A DNA stretch of 36,636 nt from Lactobacillus kalixensis DSM 16043 (GCF_001434335.1 NZ_AZFM01000019.1:1-36636), one strand, 5' to 3'; shown: positions 24,767 to 34,102, numbered from the stretch's first letter. Made by a program: numbers and translations. The notes: generated from the sequence alone by a model not told the origin.

Positions 24767-24802
24767 CCCTTGGAATTCGATTATGAATTTCAGGGGCTTT
24801 TT
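24767..24802 (+). terminator. Terminator of the ArsC/Spx-like gene
   Basis: A 12-bp stem (24767-24778 with 24985-type partner at 24785-24796; two G-U pairs), six-base loop, then CTTTTT. It lies 12 nt after the stop. The exact arms are 24767-24778 and 24785-24796. Confidence 0.85.
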
Positions 24803-24816
24803 AATTATTAAAGCAA

Positions 24817-24845
24817 TTGATCTCACCATTTCTATGAAATATACT
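24817..24845 (+). promoter_or_regulatory. Promoter of the VanZ-like gene
   Basis: TTGATC (24817-24822), 17-bp spacer, TATACT (24840-24845), 26 nt before the ATG at 24872. Confidence 0.7.
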
Positions 24846-24871
24846 AGTAAAAAAATAATGCGAGGTCACAT

Positions 24872-25441
24872 ATGGTCTTAGTCGATAACAAATGGTACGT
24901 AGCTTCAGTTGAATTAAACGGTTTAATTCTGATTCCCTTTTTCCTGATATTGTTTCTAATCATAATTTTTAAGCAGTTCAAATCAATAACAATAAATTGG
25001 AAGAAAGACACAATATTACTACTTTTTCTCATCTACTTGTGGGTTTTAATGGATCTAACCTTATTCCCTATTCCAATATTCTCACCTGGAACAAAGCCTC
25101 TTACTTTCGGATTTGGGAAGCAAACTTTTATAAATCTTCAATTAAATGTAATAGGAAGCTACATGCCGATTCAATTAATTGGTAATCTTCTTTTGTTAGC
25201 GCCCTTCTCGTTTTTCGCTGCTATTTACAGTAAAAAATTCATCAAGTTAGCTAATAACTTAAGCCTGATGTTCTTTATTTCGCTGACTATCGAATGTTTG
25301 CAGCTTATTATGAGTTTTTTCTATTTAGGTAATAGGACTTTTGACATTAACGATTTATTGTTGAACACTCTAGGTTCACTTATTGGATTGGGATGCTTTA
25401 AGTTATTGAATAGGATTTTGTATAAAAATTTAGGAGTTTAA
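24872..25441 (+). CDS. VanZ-like family membrane protein
   Basis: 189 aa with about five membrane helices: 14-34, 47-66, one near 110-125, 128-147 and the C-terminal 160-180. The VanZ signature near the end (RTFDINDLLLNTLGSLIGLG, with the spaced Arg, Asp, Asp, Asn and Gly) is present. VanZ confers low-level teicoplanin resistance in enterococci, but most chromosomal relatives have no known function, and no van genes are nearby. GAGG site 6 nt before the ATG. It is followed after 1 nt by a gene of unknown function. Confidence 0.88.
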   Translation: MVLVDNKWYVASVELNGLILIPFFLILFLIIIFKQFKSITINWKKDTILLLFLIYLWVLMDLTLFPIPIFSPGTKPLTFGFGKQTFINLQLNVIGSYMPIQLIGNLLLLAPFSFFAAIYSKKFIKLANNLSLMFFISLTIECLQLIMSFFYLGNRTFDINDLLLNTLGSLIGLGCFKLLNRILYKNLGV

Positions 25442-25442
25442 A

Positions 25443-25754
25443 ATGTACAATCAAGAAGAATTAGATTACCAAATGTATTTAATAAGAGCAGTTCTGTCCG
25501 ACATAATGGACGAATTAAATTTACTGAAAAATAGAGAATCTTTTTTGCTTTCTTATGGCGTTTCCGCTAAAGATGCCCATGAAATTGATCACCTCTTTAC
25601 AGAAATTGCTTTAGATGACAAAGAAATCAGCCTTTCAGAGTTTAGTAAAAAATTGAATGAAAGAATAACTTATCAATTTGCACCTAAAGTTATTAAAGAA
25701 CTGCTCGAAGCTTACAAGGAATACGAACCTGTTGCACTTTCAAAAATCAAATAA
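25443..25754 (+). CDS. Hypothetical protein, 103 aa
   Basis: Not recognised. Acidic, fully alpha-helical in appearance, no membrane segment or signal. The start lies 1 nt after the VanZ-like stop and uses an AGGAG site embedded in that gene's end, so the pair is co-translated. The composition (LSDIMDELNLLKN, EISLSEFSKKLNERI) suggests a small helical-bundle cytosolic partner, but no function can be assigned. Confidence 0.78.
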   Translation: MYNQEELDYQMYLIRAVLSDIMDELNLLKNRESFLLSYGVSAKDAHEIDHLFTEIALDDKEISLSEFSKKLNERITYQFAPKVIKELLEAYKEYEPVALSKIK

Positions 25755-25756
25755 AA

Positions 25757-25783
25757 ATACAGCCCATATGATACAAGCTGTAT
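25757..25783 (-). repeat. Hairpin after the 103-aa gene
   Basis: ATACAGC/GCTGTAT (25757-25763 and 25777-25783). The T-run is on the minus-strand side (TTTTTAT), so it would terminate minus-strand RNA rather than the gene before it. The stretch 25,784-25,912 holds nothing else that I recognise. Confidence 0.45.
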
Positions 25784-25912
25784 AAAATTCAATTATTAAT
25801 CGTTTTTCTTTTTAGTTGAGTGCTTCATCTATATCAGATTATGTATCCTGTATTGTTTGTTCTTCTAGCAGTTAAAATGAATATCATAGTTACTAAAAAC
25901 ACTATGTACCAA

Positions 25913-25950
25913 GACCTGATCTAAAACTTCCGGATCAGGTCTATTTTTTG
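25913..25950 (+). terminator. Strong plus-strand terminator
   Basis: 10-bp perfect stem AGACCTGATC/GATCAGGTCT (25913-25922 and 25934-25943), 11-base loop, then ATTTTTT. It lies 159 nt beyond the 103-aa gene and may end a long 3' UTR of that unit or a separate small transcript. It insulates the SLAP gene promoter. Confidence 0.88.
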
Positions 25951-25986
25951 CAAATATTAATAGAAAAAATTATTAAATCAACATCG

Positions 25987-26014
25987 TTGACTTATTTTTC
26001 GGGGGGGTAATAAT
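25987..26014 (+). promoter_or_regulatory. SLAP gene promoter with G7 tract in the spacer
   Basis: TTGACT (25987-25992), 16-bp spacer ending in seven G (26001-26007) and T, then AATAAT (26009-26014). The ATG is at 26052, with GAGG 9 nt upstream. Adding one G would make a 17-bp spacer. The seven-G run is exceptional in this AT-rich sequence. Confidence 0.6.
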
Positions 26015-26051
26015 GGTGGTGCAAAGAATTTGAAATACGAGGATTATTATA

Positions 26052-27209
26052 ATGAAGAAAAACAAATTAATATTAATTTCCGCTGCAGCATTTATGGCTC
26101 TCAGCCCTCTGGCCTTTTATGGCTCTAACCCTGTTCAAGCTGCAGATACTAACGTTACAAACAAAATCATTATGCATACTGCTGTAGCTTATGATAAAGA
26201 TGGAAACAGTACAGGCGTAAAATACAATGCCTTTACTTATGCAAAGTTGGTAGCTAATCCAGTAAGTATTAATGGTAGTCTTTACTACAAAGTAGCTGAC
26301 AAGGATCAATATTTGAAGGCTACTAATATTGATGGTGTAACTAGAACTATTACCCATAATACTTACATCTACAGCACTTCAACTCGTCGTACTAGCTATC
26401 AAAACAAGTGGAAGTTATACAAGGGACAAACTATTACTACTTATGGTGGTTCTTACAAGTTTAAGAATGGCAAACACTACTTTAGAGTAGGCGGACCTAG
26501 CAAGCAATATGTGAAGTCATATAACTTAGGCCAAGTAGTAAAAGTTAATACTGTAATGAATCCTAATAGTACAACCAACAACAGTGGTAATACTAATACT
26601 AATTCATCAGAGGAAACAACAGTTACAGTAACTGCTAAAACTGCTGACCTTTATGTAGAAGTTCCTGATAAAGATGCAGTTCAACCTTCTGGCAAGACAG
26701 CTAAAATGGGTGATAAATTTGTGGTTGATCGTCTAGAACAAGGAACCCGTGCTAATACTGGTCAAGAGGGTGATGACGATTGGGAATTAGAAATTTATCA
26801 CATTAAGGGAACCAATTATTGGATCTATAATCGGGACGTTAAGGCAGCTAAAGATATTCCTGTTCAAAATTACTTCAAGACTAAGAGTTCACGAATTAAA
26901 TTTACTCAAGATACTGATGTATATAATGCTGATGGAACCGTGCAAAATCATAATGGTGCAAAAATTAGAAAGCAAGGAGCTCCTTTTAAGGTAGATAAAT
27001 TAATTTATATTTGGGTTCCAAGTGAAAATAAAGCTGAACTTTTCTATCATTTGGTAGAAAATACATTTTCTGCTACTGGCACTACAAGTTCCATTAATGT
27101 AGGAAATAATGCATATGTAAAAGCTAATGACGTTCAATTTTATACCGATAGCGTTGCATTAACCCCATCAAACACACCAGAACAAGCTAAAGCAGCTACT
27201 CAAAAATAA
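26052..27209 (+). CDS. Secreted SLAP-domain surface protein
   Basis: 385 aa. Signal peptide 1-30 (KKNK start, hydrophobic core, cleavage after PVQA). Residues 31-165 form an SLAP (lactobacillus S-layer C-terminal type) region with the repeated AVAYDKDGN, NTYIYSTSTRR and YKGQTITTYGGSYKFKNGKHYFRVG patterns; this domain binds cell-wall polymers non-covalently. An Asn/Thr/Ser linker (170-190) leads to a second part (190-370) with further SLAP-like units (DTDVYNADGTVQNHNGAKI, AYVKANDVQFY). No LPXTG motif. Likely an S-layer-associated or wall-bound adhesin-type protein; exact role unknown. Confidence 0.88.
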   Translation: MKKNKLILISAAAFMALSPLAFYGSNPVQAADTNVTNKIIMHTAVAYDKDGNSTGVKYNAFTYAKLVANPVSINGSLYYKVADKDQYLKATNIDGVTRTITHNTYIYSTSTRRTSYQNKWKLYKGQTITTYGGSYKFKNGKHYFRVGGPSKQYVKSYNLGQVVKVNTVMNPNSTTNNSGNTNTNSSEETTVTVTAKTADLYVEVPDKDAVQPSGKTAKMGDKFVVDRLEQGTRANTGQEGDDDWELEIYHIKGTNYWIYNRDVKAAKDIPVQNYFKTKSSRIKFTQDTDVYNADGTVQNHNGAKIRKQGAPFKVDKLIYIWVPSENKAELFYHLVENTFSATGTTSSINVGNNAYVKANDVQFYTDSVALTPSNTPEQAKAATQK

Positions 27210-27224
27210 TTGAATATTTTTCAT

Positions 27225-27262
27225 AAAATAAGCGCACGAATCAATTTTCGTACGCTTATTTT
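27225..27262. terminator. Convergent bidirectional terminator
   Basis: 10-bp stem AAAATAAGCG/CGCTTATTTT (27225-27234 and 27253-27262), one mismatch, then a further ACGA/TCGT pairing, with T-runs on both strands. It lies between the SLAP gene and the convergent lipoprotein hydrolase gene and serves both. Confidence 0.85.
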
Positions 27263-27265
27263 GAT

Positions 27266-28114
27266 CTACTTATCCCATAAAAACTTAATTAAAGTTCGAT
27301 CCACTGCTGGATTTTCGTGCAGCTTCGAGTGGCGTGCCAATTTTCCAGAAAACTTCACAACTCGGTAAGACTTCGCTCTATCAGCAACTAAATACTTAAG
27401 TGATAGTGATGACACATTAGGTACAGTCCCGTCAGTCTGGCCGCCAATATCACCAATAATATTGAGCACCCTCACTTGATTCTTAGGGTAAGTCTTTCTA
27501 ACTCCCGTCATCTGCTTGTATGTGGCATTCATCTTATTTGGCTTGCCTGATGCATCTAATTTAAGTCCGGCTGGCTGTCTAATATCTGCTGGAACATCGA
27601 AGTTAAGCCCAGCAAAGTGCCCTGCCATATCAACCTGCTTTTGCAATTGCGGCATCTTCTTGTTCTTACCATTTTGTAGCATGTAGTAAATAATCGAAAT
27701 ATTTCCTAATGAATGCCCCACCATGTTGATCTTTTTAATCCCATAAGATTTCTGCAAAGCCTTAACTACATTAGTGGCATAGACGCCGTGCTTTTTAAAA
27801 TCAAGCTGGCGGTTATTTTGATAATTTACTTCAACAATTGGGTTCTTAGCATTCTTTTTAAATCTTCCAATTAAAGTAACTTTTCCAGCTGGAGAGACTT
27901 CTGCTCTAATTACAGAGTCAGTCACTCCAGCTTTTTTAGCAGCATCAACCATGTGCTCTTCAGCGTGATATGAACTACCCCCGCCGTGAAAAAACAAAGT
28001 TGGTGTTGATTTAATCGTTGTAATTCTCTTAGCGCTAGTATCTTTATTGCTTTGACATGCAGATAGTATCAATGCAAAAAAAGCAACAAAGACAATCCAG
28101 AATCTCTTCTTCAT
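27266..28114 (-). CDS. Lipoprotein alpha/beta hydrolase (DUF915 family)
   Basis: 282 aa. Lipoprotein signal peptide with lipobox LSAC (Cys20), so it is anchored outside the membrane. The fold shows the oxyanion HGGG motif (43-46) and the nucleophile elbow GHSLGN (Ser135); candidate acid and base are Asp in GGQTDGTVP and His in ARHSKLHEN near the C-terminus. DUF915 hydrolases are common in lactobacilli; the substrate is unknown (esterase-like). Ribosome binding site AGGAGATAGAG. It is divergent from pepX. Confidence 0.9.
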   Translation of the reverse strand: MKKRFWIVFVAFFALILSACQSNKDTSAKRITTIKSTPTLFFHGGGSSYHAEEHMVDAAKKAGVTDSVIRAEVSPAGKVTLIGRFKKNAKNPIVEVNYQNNRQLDFKKHGVYATNVVKALQKSYGIKKINMVGHSLGNISIIYYMLQNGKNKKMPQLQKQVDMAGHFAGLNFDVPADIRQPAGLKLDASGKPNKMNATYKQMTGVRKTYPKNQVRVLNIIGDIGGQTDGTVPNVSSLSLKYLVADRAKSYRVVKFSGKLARHSKLHENPAVDRTLIKFLWDK

Positions 28115-28139
28115 CTCTATCTCCTATCTGTTTTCTTTT

Positions 28140-28167
28140 ATTGTATGTACTAGCTGGCAAAAAGCAA
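28140..28167 (-). promoter_or_regulatory. Promoter of the DUF915 lipoprotein gene
   Basis: Minus strand: TTGCTT (28162-28167), 16-bp spacer, TACAAT (28140-28145), 25 nt before the ATG. Confidence 0.6.
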
Positions 28168-28261
28168 AATATTTTTTACCTATACTTATCCATTACAGTT
28201 CCCTATCTACGAATAAACTAGTAAACTAGAATCTAAGAAGTTTATTAGAAAGGCGATTCCT

Positions 28262-30643
28262 ATGAAATATAACCAATACGCTTACGTTGACACTAATCAT
28301 TCTGACCAAGTGAAAGAACTTTTGGCAATCAATTTCTTACCAAAAAACTATCAAGACTGGTCTTTTGGCGATTTACTTGCAAAATTAGTCGGCAATGTAA
28401 TCGCTGAAGCAAAAACCGATGAGGCAAAAAAAGCAAAGCTCGCTGAATTTGCAGTTGATAACACACAAACTTTAGCTGATTTCTTAAAGGAAAATCCGGA
28501 TAAAATTAGCAGCCTACAATTTTATAACGTTGCCTTGCAACTACTTGGTTATCATGTTGGCTATGACTACCAATTAGACAACCCAACTGGCTTTATGCAA
28601 AAGCAAGCCCTTCCTGTTGCAACCGACATTAACAATATTGAAGAGCTTGTTTCAGCCTTTTATCGTTTACTCAACACCCGTGCTAAGAACGGCCAACTCT
28701 TAATCGATGTGATGGCAGGTAAAGGATACTTCACCAAATTCTGGGGTGAAAACAAGTTTATGTACTTCAACGGAAAGTCACTTCCAGTCTTCGATACCAA
28801 CAAGGTAATTCGTGAAGTTGTCTACGTTGAAAGTGACCTTGATACTGATCGCGACGGTAAAAGTGACTTGATCCAAGTTACCGTTTTCCGTCCTAAAGAA
28901 TCCGATGGTGATCTTAAAGTCCCTGCTCTCTACACTGCTAGTCCATACTTCGGCGGGATTATTGCAAACGAAAAGAGAAATCACAACGTTGACGAAAACT
29001 TGTCAGACGCAATCGAATGGACAAATCCTAAATATGAAGCTTCACCTACTGTTAAAGCGCAAAAGCCTGGCACTGAAGACAAGAATGCAACCGAAGAAGC
29101 AGTTCACAAGTCTTCTTACCCATTAAACGAATATCTCTTAGCCCGCGGCTTTGCTTCAGTATTTGCAGGTGGAATCGGAACTCGCGGCAGTGACGGCCTT
29201 AGAATTACTGGTGCTCCTGAAGAAAACGAATCTGCCAAAGAAGTAATCGAATGGCTTCACGGTGACCGCATTGCCTATACCGACCGCACCAGACAACATG
29301 AAACTAAAGCTGATTGGTGCAACGGCAATATTGGGATGACTGGCCGTTCATACCTCGGCACTTTGCAAATCGCTGTCGCTACTACTGGCGTTGCCGGACT
29401 TAAGACCGTTGTTTCTGAAGCCGCAATTTCATCATGGTATGACTACTACCGCGAACATGGCTTGGTCATTGCCCCTGAAGCATGCCAAGGCGAAGACCTT
29501 GATCTTTTAGCTGAAACTTGCCAATCCAATCTCTGGGATGCTGGTTCATATCTTAAGATCAAGCCTAAGTATGATGCTATGCAAAAAGAATTACTTGAAC
29601 ACGAAGATCGTACAACTGGTCAATATTCTGACTATTGGGAAGCTAGAAACTACCGCCACCACGCTGATGGTATCAAGTGTTCTTGGGTCAGCGTTCACGG
29701 CCTTAACGACTGGAATGTTAAGCCTAAGAATGTTTACAAGATTTGGCAGCTAGTGAAGAATTTGCCAATGAAGCACCACCTTTTCTTACATCAAGGTCCG
29801 CACTACAACATGAACAACTTGGTCTCAATCGACTTCACTGACCTGATGAACTTGTGGTTCTGCCATGAATTGTTAGATGTTGAAAATAATGCTTATAACC
29901 AATGGCCAACTGCTATGATTCAAGATAACCTACATGCTGATAAATGGCACGAAGAAGAAGACTGGGCTAATGAAATCGGTCAAAAAGTTACTTACTATCC
30001 AACTGATGATCATGACTTATACAAAGACGGCAATGGACAAGAAAAGCAAAGCTTCGTTGATGTTGGTGGTAAAGACTTTAAGGAAGCAAAAATTTCTGAA
30101 AGCGACTGGGAATACAAGTTTATTTCTGGTGAAGAAAAATGGGCTAAGCGTAGTTTGCGCTACACTACTGAAGAATACATCCACCCGGTTACAATCGTAG
30201 GTAGACCACAAGTTAAAGTCAGAGTAAGCGGCAGCTTACCTAAGGGACAACTTTCAGTAGCTTTAGTAGAACTTGGCGAGCGCCAGAGATTGACCCCTAC
30301 TCCTAAGTTCTTAATGCGTGGCGGGCAAGAATTAGGCTACCGCTTCGGTACTGATACTCTGCAAGAATTTGTCCCTGATAAGACGACAAAGGCAAAATTG
30401 ATCACTAAGGCGCACATGAACTTGCAAAATTACGAAGACATGAAGAAGCCAAGCAAGATTGAAGCTGGTCAATTTGTTGATTTAACTTTTGAATTGCAGC
30501 CAACTTACTACACTATCCCTGCTGGCTCAAAATTAGCTTTGATCATCTATTCAACTGATGAAGGGATGACTAAGCGTCCACTTGAAGAAGAAACTTATAC
30601 TATTGATTTAGCTAATACTGAAATTAGTTTCTACCAAAAGTAA
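28262..30643 (+). CDS. pepX: Xaa-Pro dipeptidyl-peptidase PepX
   Basis: Serine peptidase (S15) that removes Xaa-Pro dipeptides, central to casein-peptide use in lactobacilli; cytosolic. 793 aa, the normal length. N-terminal helical domain (1-190), catalytic alpha/beta domain with the nucleophile in GRSYLG (Ser363), the acid in [10 protein letters not shown] and the His in HQGPHY, then the C-terminal beta jelly-roll. Preceded by AGAAAGG 8 nt upstream. Its promoter in the 147-nt divergent gap is not clear to me. Confidence 0.98.
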   Translation: MKYNQYAYVDTNHSDQVKELLAINFLPKNYQDWSFGDLLAKLVGNVIAEAKTDEAKKAKLAEFAVDNTQTLADFLKENPDKISSLQFYNVALQLLGYHVGYDYQLDNPTGFMQKQALPVATDINNIEELVSAFYRLLNTRAKNGQLLIDVMAGKGYFTKFWGENKFMYFNGKSLPVFDTNKVIREVVYVESDLDTDRDGKSDLIQVTVFRPKESDGDLKVPALYTASPYFGGIIANEKRNHNVDENLSDAIEWTNPKYEASPTVKAQKPGTEDKNATEEAVHKSSYPLNEYLLARGFASVFAGGIGTRGSDGLRITGAPEENESAKEVIEWLHGDRIAYTDRTRQHETKADWCNGNIGMTGRSYLGTLQIAVATTGVAGLKTVVSEAAISSWYDYYREHGLVIAPEACQGEDLDLLAETCQSNLWDAGSYLKIKPKYDAMQKELLEHEDRTTGQYSDYWEARNYRHHADGIKCSWVSVHGLNDWNVKPKNVYKIWQLVKNLPMKHHLFLHQGPHYNMNNLVSIDFTDLMNLWFCHELLDVENNAYNQWPTAMIQDNLHADKWHEEEDWANEIGQKVTYYPTDDHDLYKDGNGQEKQSFVDVGGKDFKEAKISESDWEYKFISGEEKWAKRSLRYTTEEYIHPVTIVGRPQVKVRVSGSLPKGQLSVALVELGERQRLTPTPKFLMRGGQELGYRFGTDTLQEFVPDKTTKAKLITKAHMNLQNYEDMKKPSKIEAGQFVDLTFELQPTYYTIPAGSKLALIIYSTDEGMTKRPLEEETYTIDLANTEISFYQK

Positions 30644-30661
30644 AAAATAAATATACGTAGC

Positions 30662-30701
30662 AAAAGAGCAGATATCCTCATAAAAAAATATCTGCTCTTT
30701 T
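30662..30701. terminator. Convergent terminator after pepX
   Basis: 14-bp perfect stem (30662-30675 and 30688-30701; core GAGCAGATAT/ATATCTGCTC) with T/A runs at both ends, 18 nt after the pepX stop and 9 nt after the convergent transporter stop. It should work in both directions. Confidence 0.9.
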
Positions 30702-30710
30702 CATTTGTCA

Positions 30711-31574
30711 TTAAAAAATAGAAGTCAACACTGCACCAGCAACGATCAAAATCAAACCGATCACAGTAAAGATATACCCTCGCTTAGTCTTCTTTTCACC
30801 TAAGAAGAAGATCCCACCAAGTGTAGAAAGTACTACACATAATTGTGACATTACAAATGCTAAGTTAACACCGTTCATTTGAACTGAAATAATGTAAGAT
30901 AATGCTGCAATTGCAAAGATTATTCCAGCTGGAATTACTTGATAACTTTGTTTTTCCTTCAAGACGTTAAGTTGCTTAGAAACAGCGAGATAGACTAAAG
31001 TAGCAAGAAGCATTCCAATAGTTTCACCTAAGAAGATCATGACGCCGTCACCCTTCAAAGCCTTAGGAATTGAGCTTGAAGTAATGTAACCAAGCGTGGT
31101 TAAGACTAATACAATCATTGTACTAGTTTGATTCTTCTTATCACCTTCAGCGGTTCCGTTATCAGTCATTGAAGTAAAGGCAACACCAATAATCAAAGCG
31201 ATGATTCCAAGGAAACCAAATAACTTAGCTTGTGAACTGGCCCACTCACCAAAAATCACAACTCCGACAAGTGGAACACCAATCAATTGCAAGCCAGTTG
31301 AAACTGGCATAGTTTCTGAGACACCGATTTTAGAATAACTATAATATTGACCAACTTGACCAATTACCCAGGCAGCTCCAGCTAGCATTGCAAAAATAAA
31401 TGATTCTACATTAAAAGCTGGATGTGTAATCAATGTTACTAACGCACCAAAGATAAAAGCACCAAGAACTGAACCTAAGATTTGGTGATAAATCGTACTT
31501 TTCTTAACGCCAGCTACAAATAGTGGCATTAAGCCCCAACCGATTGCTGGAATAAACAGAAATAAATAGTTCAA
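30711..31574 (-). CDS. GRP-family sugar uptake protein (RbsU/GlcU-like)
   Basis: 287 aa with ten hydrophobic segments in two five-helix halves (EamA-like repeat). IPAIGWGLMPLF at the start, GAAWVIGQVGQYYSY in the middle and GGIFFLGEKKTKRG near the end are family patterns. These proton symporters take up glucose or ribose; which one cannot be read here, and no ribose genes are adjacent. The start is the TTG at 31574: a GGAGGG site 7 nt upstream overlaps the in-frame ATG that would otherwise be chosen, so the longer 300-aa version is rejected. Confidence 0.9.
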   Translation of the reverse strand: MNYLFLFIPAIGWGLMPLFVAGVKKSTIYHQILGSVLGAFIFGALVTLITHPAFNVESFIFAMLAGAAWVIGQVGQYYSYSKIGVSETMPVSTGLQLIGVPLVGVVIFGEWASSQAKLFGFLGIIALIIGVAFTSMTDNGTAEGDKKNQTSTMIVLVLTTLGYITSSSIPKALKGDGVMIFLGETIGMLLATLVYLAVSKQLNVLKEKQSYQVIPAGIIFAIAALSYIISVQMNGVNLAFVMSQLCVVLSTLGGIFFLGEKKTKRGYIFTVIGLILIVAGAVLTSIF

Positions 31575-31599
31575 ATAAAAACCCTCCATATTAATTTGA

Positions 31600-31628
31600 A
31601 TTGTATTTCCCAAACCTTAATACCCTAA
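31600..31628 (-). promoter_or_regulatory. Promoter of the sugar uptake gene
   Basis: Minus strand: TTAGGG (31623-31628), 17-bp spacer, TACAAT (31600-31605), 25 nt before the TTG start. Confidence 0.5.
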
Positions 31629-31717
31629 CATATGAATTCGCTTTTATACAAGAAGAGGTTTTAGCTTCCCGTTATTCATTTTACTTTTCGTTCATTTCAT
31701 CTAAAAACAGAATTTAA

Positions 31718-31756
31718 ATAAAAAGTGTCTGGAAATTAGTTTTTCTCAGACACTTT
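31718..31756 (-). terminator. Terminator of the zinc-ribbon cluster
   Basis: 10-bp perfect stem AAAGTGTCTG/CAGACACTTT (31722-31731 and 31747-31756), followed on the minus strand by TTATTT. It is 41 nt after the last cluster gene. Confidence 0.85.
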
Positions 31757-31797
31757 AATTATCAAATTTATCTAAATTAAGTTTTTTAATTCATCAA

Positions 31798-32457
31798 TTA
31801 TTGAAACTTATAACCACATTTTGTGCAGAAAGCAGCTTCCGCAGTTACTTGAGTTCCACATTTTGGACAAAACTTTTGTCCGTTTTCTGTTGCATTAGCT
31901 TGTACAGAAGCATTATTAGGTGAAGTTTGTGCTTGATTTTGAATTCGATTATTTCTATCAACCTGATATTTTTGCAATTTATTTTCAGCATCTTCTGCAA
32001 AGTTATTCAGTTTACCACTTTCAAAAAATGGAACCGCAATGGTCTCAGAAAGACCAGATCTTTCAAAAATCACTTCAGTTTTAATACCTGCCAAAGCAAC
32101 TATAATGCCAACTAACAATAACAAAAATCCAGGGAAGCCCATACCATCTGAACCTGGTGTTGAGCTTTGCATTAATCCAAATCCTGCAAGTGCAAAAATA
32201 ACTCCCCAAACAACGTTAGAAATTTTTACATAATTATTAGTTGAAACATTAGAAATTGCTTGAAATGGTAAATTTTCTCTTTTTTTACCTGTTGGTATTA
32301 ACCCAAAGAATGCTGTGTTTGGCATATCAATGTGAATTGTATTATCATCAATTAACATTGATCCTTTAATCCAAAAGAATAGTAAACTTACTGAAAACTT
32401 ATTCCCTTGTGCATCAGCAATACTTCTATTATTAGTTCCCATCTTATCTAAACTCAT
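31798..32457 (-). CDS. Membrane protein with PH-like domain and C-terminal zinc ribbon
   Basis: 219 aa. N-terminal part (20-75) with IKGSMLIDDNTIHIDMPN and FFGLIPTGKKRENLPFQAISNV resembles bacterial PH-like domains; two membrane segments follow (about 80-97 and 108-125), then a charged region, an Asn/Gln/Ala linker and a zinc ribbon at the very end (Cys197, Cys200, Cys211, Cys214; C-x2-C-x10-C-x2-C). The GAGG site is 7 nt before the ATG. Last gene of the cluster, 16 nt after the TcaA-like gene. Function unknown; the shared ribbon suggests a joint role. Confidence 0.82.
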   Translation of the reverse strand: MSLDKMGTNNRSIADAQGNKFSVSLLFFWIKGSMLIDDNTIHIDMPNTAFFGLIPTGKKRENLPFQAISNVSTNNYVKISNVVWGVIFALAGFGLMQSSTPGSDGMGFPGFLLLLVGIIVALAGIKTEVIFERSGLSETIAVPFFESGKLNNFAEDAENKLQKYQVDRNNRIQNQAQTSPNNASVQANATENGQKFCPKCGTQVTAEAAFCTKCGYKFQ

Positions 32458-32473
32458 CGATTATCCTCTTTTT

Positions 32474-34084
32474 CTAATCATCATAATTTTTAGAACTTAT
32501 CACTTTACCATTACCGATAGTTTTAATCTTTTGTACATTACCAACTTTTTGAATAATACCACCGGTATATTCCATGATTTGTTTTTTGCTAGTATCATCA
32601 TCATTATCAAATGTGTAAGTGACTCTAAATATCACATTACATGATTTGTCACTAGCAGGATAAACTGATACGATTTCTACATCTGTATCATAGCTGTCAA
32701 TGCTATCGCTCTTATCCCATGAATGTTCCATACTCTTAATGTCGTTGTAATCTTTATTTGCTGACCCATTAACAAAGTCTTTATCATCTGGATCTGAAAA
32801 GGCATTACCAATTAATTGCTCCGCATCATCATTAGAAATAACGCCTTTCCATTTAGGTTCAACAACATATCCATCGTTTGTTTTGACAACATCATTACTT
32901 GATTGATCACTTGCATCATCGTTGTAATAATCATCGTCATCATAATATCCATAGCTAAAAGTTCCGAACTCTGAAGCCATATCAGTTACTGTTTCTGACT
33001 TAATATTCTTTCCGTTATTATTGTAAATAACATACAATTCCATATTTCTAGTAATTGGATATGACTTAAAAGTAGTTTCACCATCACTGTCTAAAGTACC
33101 AACTTTTTTATCGTTAATATAAACATCCCCTTTGGGAACACTTTTAACTTTGAAAGTTTGAGTTGCTATATCCATATTCAAAGTTTTATTACTCCAAATA
33201 TTAGCTGTTGAGGTAGCTGATAAGTTTCGACCAGCAACTTTGGAATTTACAACAACGTGATATTTTCCTGGAAAAATCAAACTTAATTTTTTGTAATACC
33301 TATCACTATTACTACTTAACTGTCCAATATTTTTTCCGTTAACAATAACTTGGGAATTACTGTGATTGGTAACTACTTGTGGTTGGTAGGTTTTTACTCT
33401 TAATTGATATTTAGGAAATAATAACCAATACCTTCCAGTCTTAACTAGTTGAATTGTAGAATTACCTTCACCATTTTTTAGGTTAGTATTCAACTTGGTT
33501 ACTGTCGTTTGATGCTCTTTATAATAATTTTGTAAAGGCTTGATGGTATTATTATTTACATTCATATCTTGACTATCAGCTATTACGTATTTACTTATAT
33601 CTTGTTTAGGATCACTTAATCCCGAAGTGATTCTATCAACTTGATTATTTAAGCTGAAATAGCTGTTACCCCAAATATAAAAACCAATCAATGCAACTAA
33701 CAAAACGCCAACTATCGAAAGCAATATCTTCGTGCTTTTTTTCATTGATTTCGATTGAATTTGTACGGGCTGAGTTATTTTGCTCGTTTGTTTCACCGTA
33801 CTATCTGAACTTGGTGCTTGTTTGTTCTTTAAATCGTAACCACAATTGCTACAAAATTCGGCACCAGATTTTAGGACATGACCACAATTTGGGCAAAAAA
33901 TCTGAACTTTGTATTCATCTATTTTTTTATCCGGTTCTGGTACTTCAGATATTTGGACTTCAGAGTGCTCTAATTGGTTAGAACTTGATGCCGACTCAGA
34001 AGCTGCTATATGAAAACCGCAGTTTGGGCAGAAATCAATATCTTTGGTTAATTCTGTTCCACAGTTTGGGCAAAATTTTTTCAT
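32474..34084 (-). CDS. TcaA/YvbJ-like zinc-ribbon membrane protein
   Basis: 536 aa. Two N-terminal zinc ribbons (Cys5/8/19/22 and Cys64/67/78/81) joined by a Ser/Glu-rich linker, one membrane helix (about 118-140), then a large extracytoplasmic part with PEGA-like beta modules (VIVNGKNIGQL; VYINDKKVGTL), an Asp/Tyr-rich strip (YYDDDDYYNDD, about 380-395) and a C-terminal domain (about 405-536). This plan matches TcaA/YvbJ proteins, which act in teichoic-acid and glycopeptide responses in staphylococci. The role here is an inference from architecture. Confidence 0.85.
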   Translation of the reverse strand: MKKFCPNCGTELTKDIDFCPNCGFHIAASESASSSNQLEHSEVQISEVPEPDKKIDEYKVQIFCPNCGHVLKSGAEFCSNCGYDLKNKQAPSSDSTVKQTSKITQPVQIQSKSMKKSTKILLSIVGVLLVALIGFYIWGNSYFSLNNQVDRITSGLSDPKQDISKYVIADSQDMNVNNNTIKPLQNYYKEHQTTVTKLNTNLKNGEGNSTIQLVKTGRYWLLFPKYQLRVKTYQPQVVTNHSNSQVIVNGKNIGQLSSNSDRYYKKLSLIFPGKYHVVVNSKVAGRNLSATSTANIWSNKTLNMDIATQTFKVKSVPKGDVYINDKKVGTLDSDGETTFKSYPITRNMELYVIYNNNGKNIKSETVTDMASEFGTFSYGYYDDDDYYNDDASDQSSNDVVKTNDGYVVEPKWKGVISNDDAEQLIGNAFSDPDDKDFVNGSANKDYNDIKSMEHSWDKSDSIDSYDTDVEIVSVYPASDKSCNVIFRVTYTFDNDDDTSKKQIMEYTGGIIQKVGNVQKIKTIGNGKVISSKNYDD

Positions 34085-34102
34085 CTATATTTCTTTCTTT
34101 AG

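Noticed and set aside
26073..26357. Minus-strand frame of 94 codons inside the SLAP gene
   Set aside because: Low-complexity antisense of a secreted protein gene, with no initiation signals.
31575..31613. Longer sugar transporter starting at an upstream ATG
   Set aside because: The in-frame ATG at 31587-31589 overlaps the GGAGGG ribosome binding site of the TTG start at 31574.
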